A stretch of DNA of 64,000 nucleotides. Origin: Anopheles merus. Lineage: Eukaryota; Arthropoda; Insecta; Diptera; Culicidae. The stretch's first letter is position 1. Every line of letters starts with the position of its first letter. Position numbers and translations under genes: made by a program. The stretch is from positions 1 through 64,000 of the forward strand of contig NW_024427775.1 of the NCBI RefSeq assembly GCF_017562075.2. The letters are read 5' to 3'. Positions 9,828 to 20,053 of the stretch are shown here, piece by piece. Under the pieces are notes generated by a model, which ran no database searches, was not told the origin of the DNA, and was given only the letters and a program-made list of their open reading frames with translations.

Positions 9828-10894
9828 TTAATTCTACAAACGTCACACATACCTCCTGCATGGCTGGAATGTTGTAAATAACCCGATTCCATATCCATTG
9901 AATGCACCGCAGCGGCCGGTACGTTGTTACGGTTCGGACATTCGCGATGTGAATGTCCCGTCTTCGAACACCGGAAACACGATCCATGAGGACGTTGGGG
10001 TCGTTGGCATTGGCTTTGATAGTGCCCTTGTTGCAGACAATTGTAGCACTTCACGTGCTCGATGTTCATGGGTACGTCGCGAGTAGATCGTCTCTCCTTG
10101 GGTGCAGATGTTGACGGCTGGTGACGTGTCCGCATCTCTTCATATCTTTTCAGCAAGGGTACGAGATCATCCATCTGACGAGCAGCATAACGCATAGCGG
10201 CGGTGTTGACCGGATCATTTATACCTTCGATTATGATGTCAACAAGCTCACCCTCGGGAATTTTCGCTTTCCTGGCAATATTCTTCATGTCAATGAAGTA
10301 TGTTATGGTCGATTCGGAGGCAGAAAGGCGGCGACTGCGTAGCTCGTGATAAACACTTCAACGGAATATGTTTGTTGAAATGTTTCAATGAGTGTTTGCT
10401 TCAGAGCATTATATTCTAGTAAACCTGAAGCTCGAGCTAATACTTGAGCCGTCCCGGAAAGCAGTCGAAGCGTTATCACCAGTTTTTGCTTTAAGTCGAT
10501 GCTGAACAATTGAAAGACTCTTTCTAATTCCTCGAACCACATCGAGATGTCAACGCCATTTTGTCCGCTAAACGACGGAACCAAGCTTTCAATCGTCGTA
10601 AGGTTGGGAAGGTTTTTTCTCAGCATTACTCTGCAGCTTCATCTCCGAAACTTCCTTCTGCAAGGTCAGCAGTTTCTTCTCCAGCTCCAGCTGATCAATT
10701 TTCTTCTGAACGGCACAGCTATTACCGGAACATTCTTCAGCAGTGTCCAACAGTGTGCCTTCCATTTTGTTTTCCTTTGCTTGCACGGGCATCACGGCGT
10801 CATACAGACTCCGGATTTGGTTAATTGTAGCGTTGGTAGGACAATCTACGCCAGCATCCGATAAAACACACACCATTTGGTCCTTTGTATGCAT
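9815..10894 (-). pseudogene. Gypsy-A Gag
   Basis: ATG at 10894, 29 bp inside the 5' LTR. Frame 1 (10894-10589) includes a coiled coil (IDQLELEKKLLTLQKEVSEM). Frame 2 (10626-10303) carries the capsid-like part FSGQNGVDISMWFEELERVF. Frame 3 (10288-9815) carries IPEGELVDIIIEGINDP and two CCHC zinc knuckles, CYNCLQQGHYQSQC (about 10045) and CFRCSKTGHSHREC (about 9980). Knuckles bind the RNA genome during packaging. At least two frameshifts. Confidence 0.8.
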
Positions 10895-10922
10895 TTTCGT
10901 GAGTAAATCCCACTTCTGAGGT

Positions 10923-11114
10923 TGTAAATGTAGCTAAATCTCACTTCCCACTTTCCACAAAAAAAACGCGTTTGGCTTTTTTGGTTTTCAAGTGGCAATT
11001 GAACCGGTTTATTTTTACGATTTGACATAACAACCGTCACCGGGTTGCATCACTTCGCTTCACTCTCAGCTGTCAGAGGTTGACGTTTGGGCACCTACTT
11101 TATAAATTTCTACA
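10923..11114 (-). repeat. Gypsy-A 5' LTR with adjacent PBS-like site
   Basis: 192 bp, partner of 4173-4363. Just inside it on the minus strand is ACCTCAGAAGTGGGATTT. Its TCAGAAGTGGGAT core matches the complement of a leucine-tRNA 3' arm as I remember it, so it is a candidate primer-binding site. Confidence 0.85.
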
Positions 11115-11118
11115 CATT

Positions 11119-11290
11119 ATACATTAATTTGTAAGGTGACGAAAATTGTACCTTTTTGATTTATGAACTGTCAAAATTATCAATTCTTGTAAGTCGCATC
11201 CGCGTACCCGAGTATCGCGTAACTCGAGGAAGGATTATATTTAAGAATCGTTGCAGCTAGCTTTAATTTAGTATACTATTTTGGGAAAAG
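11119..11290. other. unassigned spacer
   Basis: AT-rich sequence that flanked Gypsy-A's target site. It leads into the Gypsy-B gag fragment. No feature recognised. Confidence 0.3.
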
Positions 11291-11294
11291 AACA

Positions 11295-11779
11295 ATGGGC
11301 GGACAACAATGGATGGGTGATCAATTCGTAGCGGGCATTCGTGATGGTGAATTGCGGAAGCAGCTTTTGCGACAAGAAGATGTGTCGTTCGAGAAAGTAA
11401 CGGCAATCGCACGCACTTGGGAAACGGCGAAGGATGATAACGAAGCCATGAGGTTGAAACCACATGTTGGAGAAATGGCTGCTGTACGAAGAGCGGCATC
11501 GAGCAACAGTGTTAGACATCATCACCCACACTACATGAATCATCAGTCATCGCAGCAAAGACCAGGAGATCGTGTGCGTAAGAACGAGCCATACTGCGAC
11601 CAGCAGCAGCGTACGCAGCAGATTACCAGTGATCGTGTGCGTAAAGACGGAGCGTGTTATCGGTCTTGTAGAGCGCAAGACGCAAGCACCTGTCCAGCGC
11701 GAGAGTGGATGTGTTTCGTGTGTAAAAAGAAAGGGCATGTGTCTACGTGCTGTAGGAACACAAAGTTCAATGAGAGTTG
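11295..11779 (+). pseudogene. Gypsy-B Gag, C-terminal part
   Basis: Open frame with the mag-type Gag ending: DQFVAGIRDGELRKQLLRQE, then FEKVTAIARTWETAKDD, a basic linker with a repeated DRVRK (11570 and 11633), and one CCHC knuckle CFVCKKKGHVSTCC (about 11713-11754). The upstream capsid part is missing. The frame runs on into the hAT-like repeat, so the real Gag sequence stops at 11779. Confidence 0.75.
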
Positions 11780-12135
11780 CAGTGGTGGATTAAGGGTATC
11801 AGGGGCCCTAGGCGGTAAGACGAGTTGAGGCCTGCTGTAAATGGTAAATGGTGTTCGGGGGGGTGGGGGGGGGGGGGGGGGGGGTTTGATAGCGGCACTA
11901 AACTGGCTGTTGAGAGTTTGAACGCCGTCGGGGGGCCCTACGATCATCAGTTACAGGATCTAAAATTGATTCGTCGGCCTCGGGGCCCTTGTCCCCCCAA
12001 CGTCCATCTTTCCCGGGGCCCTTGTCGCTAGTACTCTGTCCATACGGCATACTATAGAATGGCGATCTACGGGGCTCCTTAATCGGTGGGGCCTCAGGCG
12101 ACCGCGTAGTTCGCCTACCGTTAGATCCGCCACTG
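11780..12135 (+). mobile_element. hAT-like short repeat, complete copy b
   Basis: 356 bp with inverted termini. The left end is CAGTGGTGGATTAAGG and the right end, read outward-in, is CAGTGGCGGATCTAACGG. The flanking 8-mers GAGAGTTG and GGTAATTG match at five of eight positions, a weak trace of an 8-bp duplication. The interior is rich in GGGGCC and has a run of about 25 G at about 11860-11884 with a single T. No ORF of its own. It is probably a non-autonomous DNA transposon. Confidence 0.6.
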
Positions 12136-12837
12136 GGTAATTGTGAAAGGTAGATGCAATCACGGTAATGTTTGGTGTCATCTGTTGTAGCCGACCAGGA
12201 CTGTCCGGTTGCGTTAGTCGGTAACTTGCGCCGTCGTATTCGTCGGATCTATCCAAAGCCGATTCCAAACAGCTCGTGACGGCTGCGGATGGCTTCGGAC
12301 GGTTCCAGGCGAATGCGTCGATGGGCAAAGGTAGTCATTCAAACTTTCCGATTTAACGTACAAACGGCCGTAAATACAAACGGTACCGTTGAGCAAAAAG
12401 TTTTTTGATTGATTCAAATGATCATCAGCGAAGACCTACAGGCTTTTTAATAAGAGCGGCATGTATGAAAATTGAGCAAGCTATAGCAAGCGCAAATATT
12501 CTTGCTCATCGTACGTGTGGCTCTTCTCTTACCCCCTTAGCTACACTCTCTCCATGTGTTGTCACGCTCCTTGTTTCATATCACTCTTTCTCTTTCTTTG
12601 TCACCGCTCATTATAGCATCCTCGCTCTCCGTATGTGCTGTGGTTGCTTCTTCCATAGCTTCTCACCCGCGTTTGGCGACACCTCTTACTTTCTTCTATT
12701 TCTTCCTCATCCTTTGTTACTCCTCGCCATGGCATTCTCGCTCTCTTTATGTGTTGCTCTTTGCTGCCCCCTTTATTTCATTCCTCTCTCTCTCTCTGAA
12801 TTAATAGAGCTTCTCGCTCGCCGCAACCTGTTTCTCG
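12136..12837. other. unassigned, includes pyrimidine-rich tract
   Basis: Between two parts of Gypsy-B, where its protease should lie. About 12500-12830 is strongly CT-rich on the plus strand with CTCTCTCTCTCT. It is open for 165 codons in one frame, but the composition is that of low-complexity sequence. I recognise no gene. Confidence 0.35.
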
Positions 12838-13003
12838 CTACCTCACACCCCGTTTGCCATAGAAATAATTCCCCATTGTTATATGGGAACGGATTAGATT
12901 AAATTTTCCGAGATGGCCAAGTACATTTTCGGTCAGGGCGAAGTAATGGATGAAATTAAAAGAATTTTCCCAAAATATTGGATGAAAATGGGAAGGATTT
13001 GAG
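12838..13003 (+). pseudogene. Gypsy-B pol, segment just before RT
   Basis: EVMDEIKRIFPK and, one frame over, KILDENGKD lead into the mag-type sequence EANLVLEENASPIF that resumes at 23626. The I element sits exactly between the two. Frameshifted. Confidence 0.55.
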
Positions 13004-13270
13004 TAGTAGTAGTAAGATTTGTTTATAGAGATTTTGAGTCTTGCGACTACATTCATCTCTTTGCAGGTAGATTTTTGGTGTGGAGTTTGGTTGATTTGAT
13101 TATATTTTGTTTATAGGTCTGTGTCTTTCAGAAATTTGAGGAGGTTCTTTTGATGGAGTTTGTTATAAGATAGAGCATCACCAATGTTGTTTGAGATGTT
13201 GTATTCTATGCGTTTATGTTCGTAACCACGGCATTCAACCAAAAGGTGACTGATGGCAATGGAGACACCG
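13004..13270 (-). pseudogene. I element ORF2 C-terminus and 3' UTR
   Basis: The end of ORF2 with SHLLVECRGYEHKRIEYN and LLKFLKDTDL (stop near 13111), typical of the Cys/His-rich C-terminal domain of I-clade ORF2. Then an AT-rich 3' UTR and a (TAC)n-type tail at 13004-13014. Confidence 0.75.
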
Positions 13271-14018
13271 TGTAGCATATCTGCTAAACGGAACTTATTA
13301 TAAACACACAATCAGCTATAGAGACATTGTAACACACTATGGAAAGCCAAATCACACTATTGCAACACATTCATTATATTACATCAGCAAATCAATCTAC
13401 ACTATAGCAACATACCCAGACCATACCGTCCATAGAAAAAAAAATTGAGACACATTTATCGAAAACAACCGAAACGCGCAACATAAGCAATTCAATCGTT
13501 ACTGCAGCAGACAGAGAACGCATAGCAACTTATTGCTAAAAGCGCAGTGTAGGCAAAGATCAACGAACGCACCCGTTCTTTGGCTAGAACAGTTTATACT
13601 TTCCAGAACCTTCGTAACAAAACTAAAAGCGCAGCATAGGCAGATAATGACAGACACCTCACTCCGAAACAATGTATAAATTGCACCTCATATCACTAAC
13701 CTTTAATTAGGACAAAAACACATTCCAAAACCAAATGTACGAAACCCATTTAGTATAAATAAAACCAATTCCGACCGTGACGGGTCAGATTCTTTCGGAC
13801 TGTCAGGATAGGACTATGCCCATCCAACATCTATCGACTTCTCATTTAAAGAGTTTAGTTATGTCCCCCTTCCCACCTCGGCTCATGTCAGTAAAAACTG
13901 ACCTACCGCGACGGTACTTGAAGTACAGTTGTACGATCATCGCATTACATGGCGATAGTAACTAACAATCTTCAAACCCATTACATGGCGACTGTGACTA
14001 TCTTCCGAGCTCATTACA
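13271..14018 (+). mobile_element. solo LTR related to the mdg1/412-like LTR
   Basis: Starts TGTAGCATATCTGCTA and ends CATTACA, flanked by an exact 4-bp duplication ACCG (13267-13270 and 14019-14022). It aligns in reverse with the LTRs at 24769-25496 and 31460-32180. The normal LTR end (GCATTACA, about 13954) is followed by two extra blocks of about 32 bp. Each starts TGGCGA, like the element's primer-binding site, and each ends in ATTACA. The I-element reading frame resumes on the other side. Confidence 0.85.
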
Positions 14019-14185
14019 ACCGCAATAACTGCATAGTGGGGGACTGCTCTTTTCCATTAAATAGCTGTTGGTGAGAAGTGTGTGACCTATCCGCAGTCTA
14101 GACAAATTTTTTTGGTCTTTTCTAGAGTCTGTATGTGGCCAATCGTTTGTGGATGTTTTGATTTGGCGTAGAGTCCGACTTGATG
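14019..14185 (-). pseudogene. I element ORF2 segment between CR1 and solo LTR
   Basis: Encodes KNLSRLRIGHTLLTNSYLME and PPLCSYCG on the minus strand. This is the conserved region that precedes the HLLVEC block of I-clade ORF2, found at 13220 beyond the solo LTR. Confidence 0.75.
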
Positions 14186-14711
14186 TTGTTTATTTGTTTA
14201 TTTGTTTATTTGTAAATGTTAAGTGATTGGCCATCATTGACCTTATCACTGATCTCATAAACTAAACTTATAATAACATAAAGCATCATGGTACAATGTA
14301 ACATCAGCACAAAATAAATAACAAAGAGTATCACAGCAAGAAAAACAGGTTAACTAGGAGAATTCCAGTCAAAAGAGTCATAATGTGCATAAAATCGGAT
14401 AGCCATCGCCGTCAAAGGTTCATTATCGCTTTATGCACGTCTAGTTTGGTCAATTCTTAGTAGCCTAAAGTTTCTTAAAATACGAGCAGGTACGTGGAAA
14501 TTAACTCTAGCTAAAAGGTCCGGTGAATCTATCTCTCCGAGGATGATTTTTTTCATGTACAAGATTTGCGCCGTTTCGCGACGAGTAGCGAGAGATTCAA
14601 GTCCAAAAATTAAACACCGGGCATGATAACTAGGTCTCGCTGCTACGTTACGCCAGGGTGTGAACCGTAAGACCAAATGGTGATTTTTTCTGCACTGACT
14701 CAATCTCATTC
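14186..14711 (-). mobile_element. 5'-truncated CR1 (CR1-A)
   Basis: The 3' end of a CR1-type element nested in the I element. The C-terminal RT tail includes RPSYHARCLIFGLESLATRR and DSPDLLARVNFHVPARILRN (14650-14450). The 3' end is three units of (CAAATAAA) at about 14187-14212. It is truncated inside the RT. Confidence 0.75.
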
Positions 14712-17700
14712 GACCATAACGACGACGATGGGCACCAAACTACTGAGGAGTATTCTGTATGTTGTGTGCCAAATTTTTTGGCATAACGAAGAAACGATGT
14801 TTTTGCTGAGTCTGATTAGGTCTTTTTTAGATAATTCGTCATCTTGTTTAGTCAATTCGACTCTTCCCTTGTTAGCAAGAAGGTCTGCTTTTTCGTTTCC
14901 AGGTATGCCCATATGGCTAGGTACTCAACAGAAATCTACTTTAAATGTTTCGAGTAGTTCTTCTATGCGCTGTATGTGTGGGTCGTGTGATGCTCCTGCT
15001 TATAATGATCGAAGTACGCTGGCGCTATCTGTGCAAATCGCGTTGGGTTTTTCAGTGCTGAGATCTTCAATAGCTATGAGTATTGCTATAGCTTCAGCAG
15101 AGAAGATGCTGGTATGGTTAGGTAATTTTATGGCACAATTACTGGTGGCTGATGTTATACCACAACCGGCATCGTTATCTTTAACGGATCCGTCTATATA
15201 GATATGGTGATAAATTGAATATTTTGTGTTGACCAGCACATTGAAATGTTGTTGAACTATTGTCCTGTTAGGTTCTTGCTTGTGTAGATTTTCCATATTC
15301 CAATCAATTATTGGTTGTGGTTGGTACCATGGTCGAGACCCGTGACGAGGTTGTTTAATGACGTTTGGAAGATGATAGTTTGTAAGATATAAAAATTCTT
15401 CATGTGCTCTGTTAATAAAGCTGAACATTGGCATATATTTCTCCTGTAGTCTTGCAGCGATAGCTGTCATGTTTAGTGTTGTTAGGTGATCGAATGGAAG
15501 CTGTCCGCTTTCGCATATGATCGATTCAATCAGACTTGATTTAAAAGCTCCGGTAGCATATCTCAGAGCTGTATGGTAAATTGGTCCTAAAACTTTGATA
15601 AAACGCGACTTTTGTAAGGATGCTAGTTCAATACCATAGAATATTTTTGGAAGAAGCCAGGATTTGATGATTTTAAGCATGGTGGAACAAGAGGGGTGGG
15701 AAGAGCTACAGGAAATCATGCGGAGTAAGTTAAGTTTATTTTTACATTGTATTTTGACATTTGAGCAATGTTTTGCAAAAGTTAGACGGTTATCAATTGT
15801 TATACCCAAAATTCTGGCTGAATTAACGAATGGAATTTTTGTTTTGTTAATCTATATCGGAGTGTTTGGAATTTTTGTCCAATTGCTGTTTGATGGACGT
15901 GAAATGTGTAGTACGTGGCACTTGTTTAGATTTAAATCGTGTCCGGAACGTTTTTTCCACTGGTTGATGCTTCTCATGCACTCTGTAATATGTTTTTTTG
16001 CTGTTCTGCAGCAGCCTGAGGAAGTGGCAAGGATTATGTCGTCAGCGTATATGAATATTTAGGTATATTTGGGAATACAGTGGAGTAAGGATTCTATGCT
16101 AACCAGAAAAAGCGTTGGCGAGAGGATGGCACCTTGTGGTACACCATTTTCCATCAACTTGAAATTTGAGACTGTACTTCCAACCCTAAATTGGAAGAAC
16201 CTATCATTGAGGAAGTCTTGGATGAACGTTGTGAGGCGCCCCCCAAAACTCCATTTTTTGAGATGTTGAAGAATAGACCATCTCCAAGTGCGATCAAACG
16301 CTTTTGATAGATCAATAACTGCACAGTTTGTCACCTGTTTTTTCTCTTGAGCTGCGATCAGAAAACCTTCCAGTGCAGCGAAGTATCTTTCAGTACCTCT
16401 ACCAGTCCTGAAAGCGTGAATCAAGAGTTTTCTTGATTCCAACTCATGCATTAAACGCCTGTTTATCATTCGCTCAAGGACTTTACTGATGCAGTTTAGT
16501 AATGAAATAGGTCGATAGCTGTTTTGGTCGGTTGGATCCTTTCCTGGTTTCAGTAGGAGAATGGTGATGCTCAGTTTCTAGTCTTCGGGTATTTTACCCT
16601 CGTTCCATATTCTGTTGTACAAGTGGAGGAGTGTTTTTTTACATGTGTATGGGAGATTTTGCAAAAAAGGGTATGGTATATTGTCCGGGCCAGCAGATTT
16701 TCCTGAGCATCTCTTTAGACAACATTCCAGATCAGGCATTGAGAAGTCTTGATTGTATTGGAGATGATTAAGGTTTCGGAAAGCTATCGGTTTGGCTTCG
16801 GAGGAATTTTTATGAGAGATGAAAGATGGGGAATAATTAGATGATGCAGAGCTTTCATAAAAGTGATTGCTAAAGTTTGCGCAACATTTTAGCATTAGTA
16901 AGGAAAGAGGAATTTTCTTGCAGTATAATAGAGCAGGATGTAAGCTTTAGCTTTCCACATAGAGCCGAGATGTTACTCCACATTTTCCGGCTGTCTGTAT
17001 GAAAGTTAATTTCGTCCAAAAAGGTATCCCAGCGGTCCTTTTTTGCCTTCCGTATCCCTTCTTTAGCTAATCTGTTTGCTTCGCGGTATTCTTCCGCTAG
17101 AATAGGAGTACTTAAGTTGTCTTTGATTTTGCTGGTTTTATGTAGAGCGTGAAGTAGTTTCTTCCTTTTCTTTATTAAAGAAGCTACAGTTTTGTTCCAC
17201 CATGGAGCATTTCGTTTGCTTGGCTTTCCTTTTGTTTGAGGGATACTATGGGCAGCTATGGGTGGGCAGCTGTTAGGATGAACTGCTGTAGTTGTTCTGT
17301 ATTTGGTGTGTATCCTTGAGGGATTAGTTGGGTAAGCTTCATCTGGAATAGATCCCAGTCAGTTTCCTCTAATTTCCATCTAGTTTTTGTTGGTGGATTA
17401 TGCACATGCATATCGGAATAAATTAGGATTGGAAAATGATCGCTTCCGTGGCCATCCGGAACTATTTCCAGGTTAAAATTAAAGAGCATAGAGCAAGGCC
17501 AAACACAGTGGTCCAAGGTGTTTCCAGTTCCTCTGCTAGGGCACAGTCTTGTTATTTTTGAGTTTGGTATAGGAGTGATATTGTGATGGTAGAACACTTC
17601 TTGTAAAATATTGCCTCTGTTCGAGTTGAATTTATTGTCCCATGAATAATGCTTGCGTTGAGTTCCCCTAGTAGTATTACTGGAGAAGAGAGTTGTGAGA

Positions 17701-18180
17701 GTAGTCCTGTTATATCTTCTAAATTGTTTGCGTCATTTATGTTTTTGAAAGGAATGTATAGGGAAACTATAGAGCATTCAATGGAAGCTTTGATTGTAAT
17801 GCTTACTGTTGGAAATTGTGAGCTGATTTGTAAATATTCTGATGGAATGTTTTTTTTTATGCCAATGAGTGAGCTATTTAGATTGTCATCAGTAGTTGTA
17901 CTAGGGTACCATGTGTAGTTTTTAAACGGGCAGGTGTTCGGAGGAATATTTTTTGTAGTTTCTTGGAGAGCAATAATTAATGGGTTGTTTTTGTTTATTA
18001 ATATAGCAAGCTCGTTTGAATTTGTGATAAGACCTCTTATATGCCATGGGAAAGCGAAACATGTTTGGTAATTGTTAGAATTTCTATGATATGCGAAGAG
18101 GAAGAGAGGGGAAAATTGTTTTTGTTGGCTTTAATAAAAAGGTCGTAGAGATACAAAACAGCGGTAATGTTCTTTTTCAT
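14712..18180 (-). pseudogene. I element ORF2: endonuclease, RT and RNase H
   Basis: Target-primed retrotransposition enzyme. Endonuclease: FAFPWHIRGLITNSNELAIL (about 18060-17995), with the catalytic His region GSDHFP near 17440. RT: SGKSAGPDNIPYPFLQNLPY (about 16715-16645), AVIDLSKAFDRTWRW (about 16320-16275), GVPQGAILSPTLF (about 16140) and YADDIILATSS (about 16045-16010). RNase H, a hallmark of the I clade: YIDGSVKDNDAGCG (15200), FSAEAIAI (15100), ICTDSASVL (about 15030) and PGNEKADLLANKG (14900). The catalytic residues are recognisable in each domain, but the gene is spread over at least four frames. Confidence 0.85.
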
Positions 18181-18187
18181 GGCAAAC

Positions 18188-18768
18188 TTAAGATGAATCT
18201 ATATTGCATTCCGGTAGCAAGCGTGAGGGCGGTTTAGGTGGGACGGCATGCGTGGGTGTGGTAGTGTGATGATTTGGTGGTGGAGTTGTAGATTGGAGAT
18301 GTATTTTGGGGGAAATGCTTTTTCTTCTTCTGAGCTCTTTTTTTGTTGTTGCGTTGTCGTTTGCATTTAGATGATGAAGCTGATTCAGTTTCTTTTTCTG
18401 TTGTAGTAGTGTCAGTGTCATTGGTTTCTTCTTGATTTTGAGTTTGTGGCTGTTTATTGTCAGCTTTGTTTATTTATTTTTTTTTTGGCATTTCTTCCAT
18501 TTGTAATCTCATACTGTAATCAAGTATCGAGTAGACAATAATCTCACCCACAAAGAGGCACGTATGGTGCGTCAAACAACAAGCTCAGTTTAAAATAGAT
18601 TAAATTTTGCACAAGCTTTCACGAACAACAATAGTGACGATAAAGGCATAATTATTGAAAACCTGTCTCGCACCATCGCTGAACTTACCAACCAAGATTG
18701 CAAGGCTATCGCTATCGGGAATTCCGGGAAATTCCGGAGCATAGATTACACATTGAACCGAATTCATC
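18188..18768 (-). pseudogene. I element ORF1, C-terminal part (left of Jockey insertion)
   Basis: Continues ORF1 directly after the Jockey target site: NSVQCVIYAPEFPGIP (from 18768), then a polar tail rich in K, T and P ending at 18188. The join to the N-terminal part at 23041 restores the MN-x-x-QCVIYAPEF type block I know from I-clade ORF1. Zinc knuckles are not obvious, so the middle of ORF1 may be decayed or deleted. Confidence 0.7.
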
Positions 18769-18803
18769 ACAGTTCTCTCTCAGACTCCGTCGAGTACAGA
18801 CGT
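18769..18803 (+). promoter_or_regulatory. Jockey internal promoter (initiator plus DPE)
   Basis: The element starts ACAGTTC. Taking the A of CAGTT (18771) as +1, AGACGT lies at +28 to +33 (18798-18803), the position and consensus of a downstream promoter element. This is the known TATA-less promoter layout of insect Jockey and I elements. Confidence 0.65.
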
Positions 18804-18904
18804 TTAATCACGAGTCTCCAACAGCGAAGAGAATACAAACACAGCTAACGCCACTCAAAGTGAAGCCTATAACCAACACATTAATAACCGCCCGGCCTTA
18901 CACC

Positions 18905-20053
18905 ATGGGCTGTGGCAAGGTAAAGTCGAAACAACGGAGTGTGAAGATCCCGTTATCTACTTTCCATCGCCTCGAACAACTCAGTTCAGAGCAGGTCAAA
19001 TTTGTGTCGCCTAATGCGTACGCAATACTAGATAACAACAAGGATAAGCATCCGATGGACACTAACACTACGAAACCTATTTCGAATAGTAGTAAAGAAC
19101 GTATACCACCAATAAAAATCGCGTGCAAATCAAGAGGTGAAGTGCACCGCAAAATCATCGCAGCAGGTGTAGTAAGGTACGACACCAAAATAGCAAATGA
19201 AGGCATCATCGTGTACACAAACACAGCTGAGGATTTTCGAGCCGTGGTCAAACACCTTTCAAACACCAACGTGAACTTTCACACTTATCAGCTGATCGAA
19301 GATCGTACCACTAAAGTAGTGTTGAGCGGGCTTTACGATATGCCTACAGATGATCTCATCAAAATACTTGATGAAGAGGATATCAAACCAGTTGCGGTGA
19401 AGAAGCTGGCAATCCGCAACAAAAAATACGATGAACATGCAACTTACCTTCTACACTTCGCTAAGGGAAGCGTTGACCTCTCCAAACTGCGCTGTATTAG
19501 TGCACTAGATCATTGTAGAGTAAGGTGGAACTTCTACTCTAACAAACAAGGGCCAATGCAGTGCAAAAGATGTCAATCATATGGTCAGGGAGCCGCTAAT
19601 TGTCATCATCCCGCCACCTGTATTAAATGTGCAGGTAAGCACGAATCTAAAATATGTCCGTTGTCAGCATCGTCATCCAGTGAGAACGGGCAACTTCCTA
19701 GCCATAAGCTGAAGTGCGCAAACTGTGAGGGTAATCACCCTGCAAATTTTTGGGGCTGCCCTAAAAGGCCAACAAAACCAATAAAAGATACCCCAAAACT
19801 ACCAGTAGCCAGGGATTTCATATTTGAGGGTAATGCGTTTCCCACTCTTCCGCCAAACCCTTCCTACCATAGAACAATTCCAACCCAGAAAGATAATAAT
19901 AGACCAAATCAAAACGGGGATGATCTAATCAACAGCGCTGAACTTACAGTTATTGTACGAGAAGTTTTTTGTAAGCTATGCTCGTGCAAATCCAAAGAGC
20001 AACAAATTACCGCAATTTTCGAAGTAGTAAGCAAGTTTTGTTTTGCGAACTAA
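18905..20053 (+). CDS. Jockey ORF1 protein (Gag-like)
   Basis: 382 residues from the ATG at 18905. The frame is open further upstream, to 18698, but that part crosses the element's 5' end at 18769, so it is not native. The protein is basic. An RNA-binding fold-like middle (TAEDFRAVVKHLSNTNVNFH, then EDRTTKVVLSGLYDMPTDDL) is followed by three Cys-His knuckles: CKRCQSYGQGAANC (about residue 217), CIKCAGKHESKIC (about 236) and CANCEGNHPANFWGC (about 266). These match the triple knuckle of Jockey-clade ORF1, which coats the RNA in the ribonucleoprotein. The stop TAA overlaps the ORF2 start as TAATG (20051-20055), which suggests ORF2 is made by reinitiation. Apparently intact. Confidence 0.85.
   Translation: MGCGKVKSKQRSVKIPLSTFHRLEQLSSEQVKFVSPNAYAILDNNKDKHPMDTNTTKPISNSSKERIPPIKIACKSRGEVHRKIIAAGVVRYDTKIANEGIIVYTNTAEDFRAVVKHLSNTNVNFHTYQLIEDRTTKVVLSGLYDMPTDDLIKILDEEDIKPVAVKKLAIRNKKYDEHATYLLHFAKGSVDLSKLRCISALDHCRVRWNFYSNKQGPMQCKRCQSYGQGAANCHHPATCIKCAGKHESKICPLSASSSSENGQLPSHKLKCANCEGNHPANFWGCPKRPTKPIKDTPKLPVARDFIFEGNAFPTLPPNPSYHRTIPTQKDNNRPNQNGDDLINSAELTVIVREVFCKLCSCKSKEQQITAIFEVVSKFCFAN

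Larger units (their letters stand above)
4173..11114 (-). mobile_element. Gypsy-A: mdg3-lineage Ty3/gypsy retrotransposon
   Basis: An LTR retrotransposon on the minus strand, bounded by two near-identical LTRs (4173-4363 and 10923-11114) and a 4-bp target duplication CATT (4169-4172 and 11115-11118). Order on the minus strand: LTR, gag with two CCHC knuckles, aspartic protease, RT, RNase H, integrase, LTR. The integrase C-terminus has a GPY-type block and a YDGVLEAD-like ending that I associate with the mdg3/micropia/blastopia lineage. A 2026-bp BEL derivative (5231-7256) interrupts the integrase. Without that insertion the element would be about 4.9 kb. Frameshifts in gag and pol make it inactive. 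Confidence 0.85.

Noticed and set aside
12405..12902. 165-codon open frame on the plus strand
   Set aside because: CT-rich low-complexity sequence. The predicted protein is mostly L, S, F and H with no family features, and its end runs into Gypsy-B.
15664..16062. 132-codon plus-strand frame resembling a membrane protein
   Set aside because: Antisense to the I element RT (YADD at about 16045). A shadow frame.
18698..18904. Extra 69 N-terminal codons on the Jockey ORF1 frame
   Set aside because: They cross the element's 5' end at 18769, fixed by the 13-bp duplication and promoter, so they belong to the interrupted I element. The start at 18905 is used instead.
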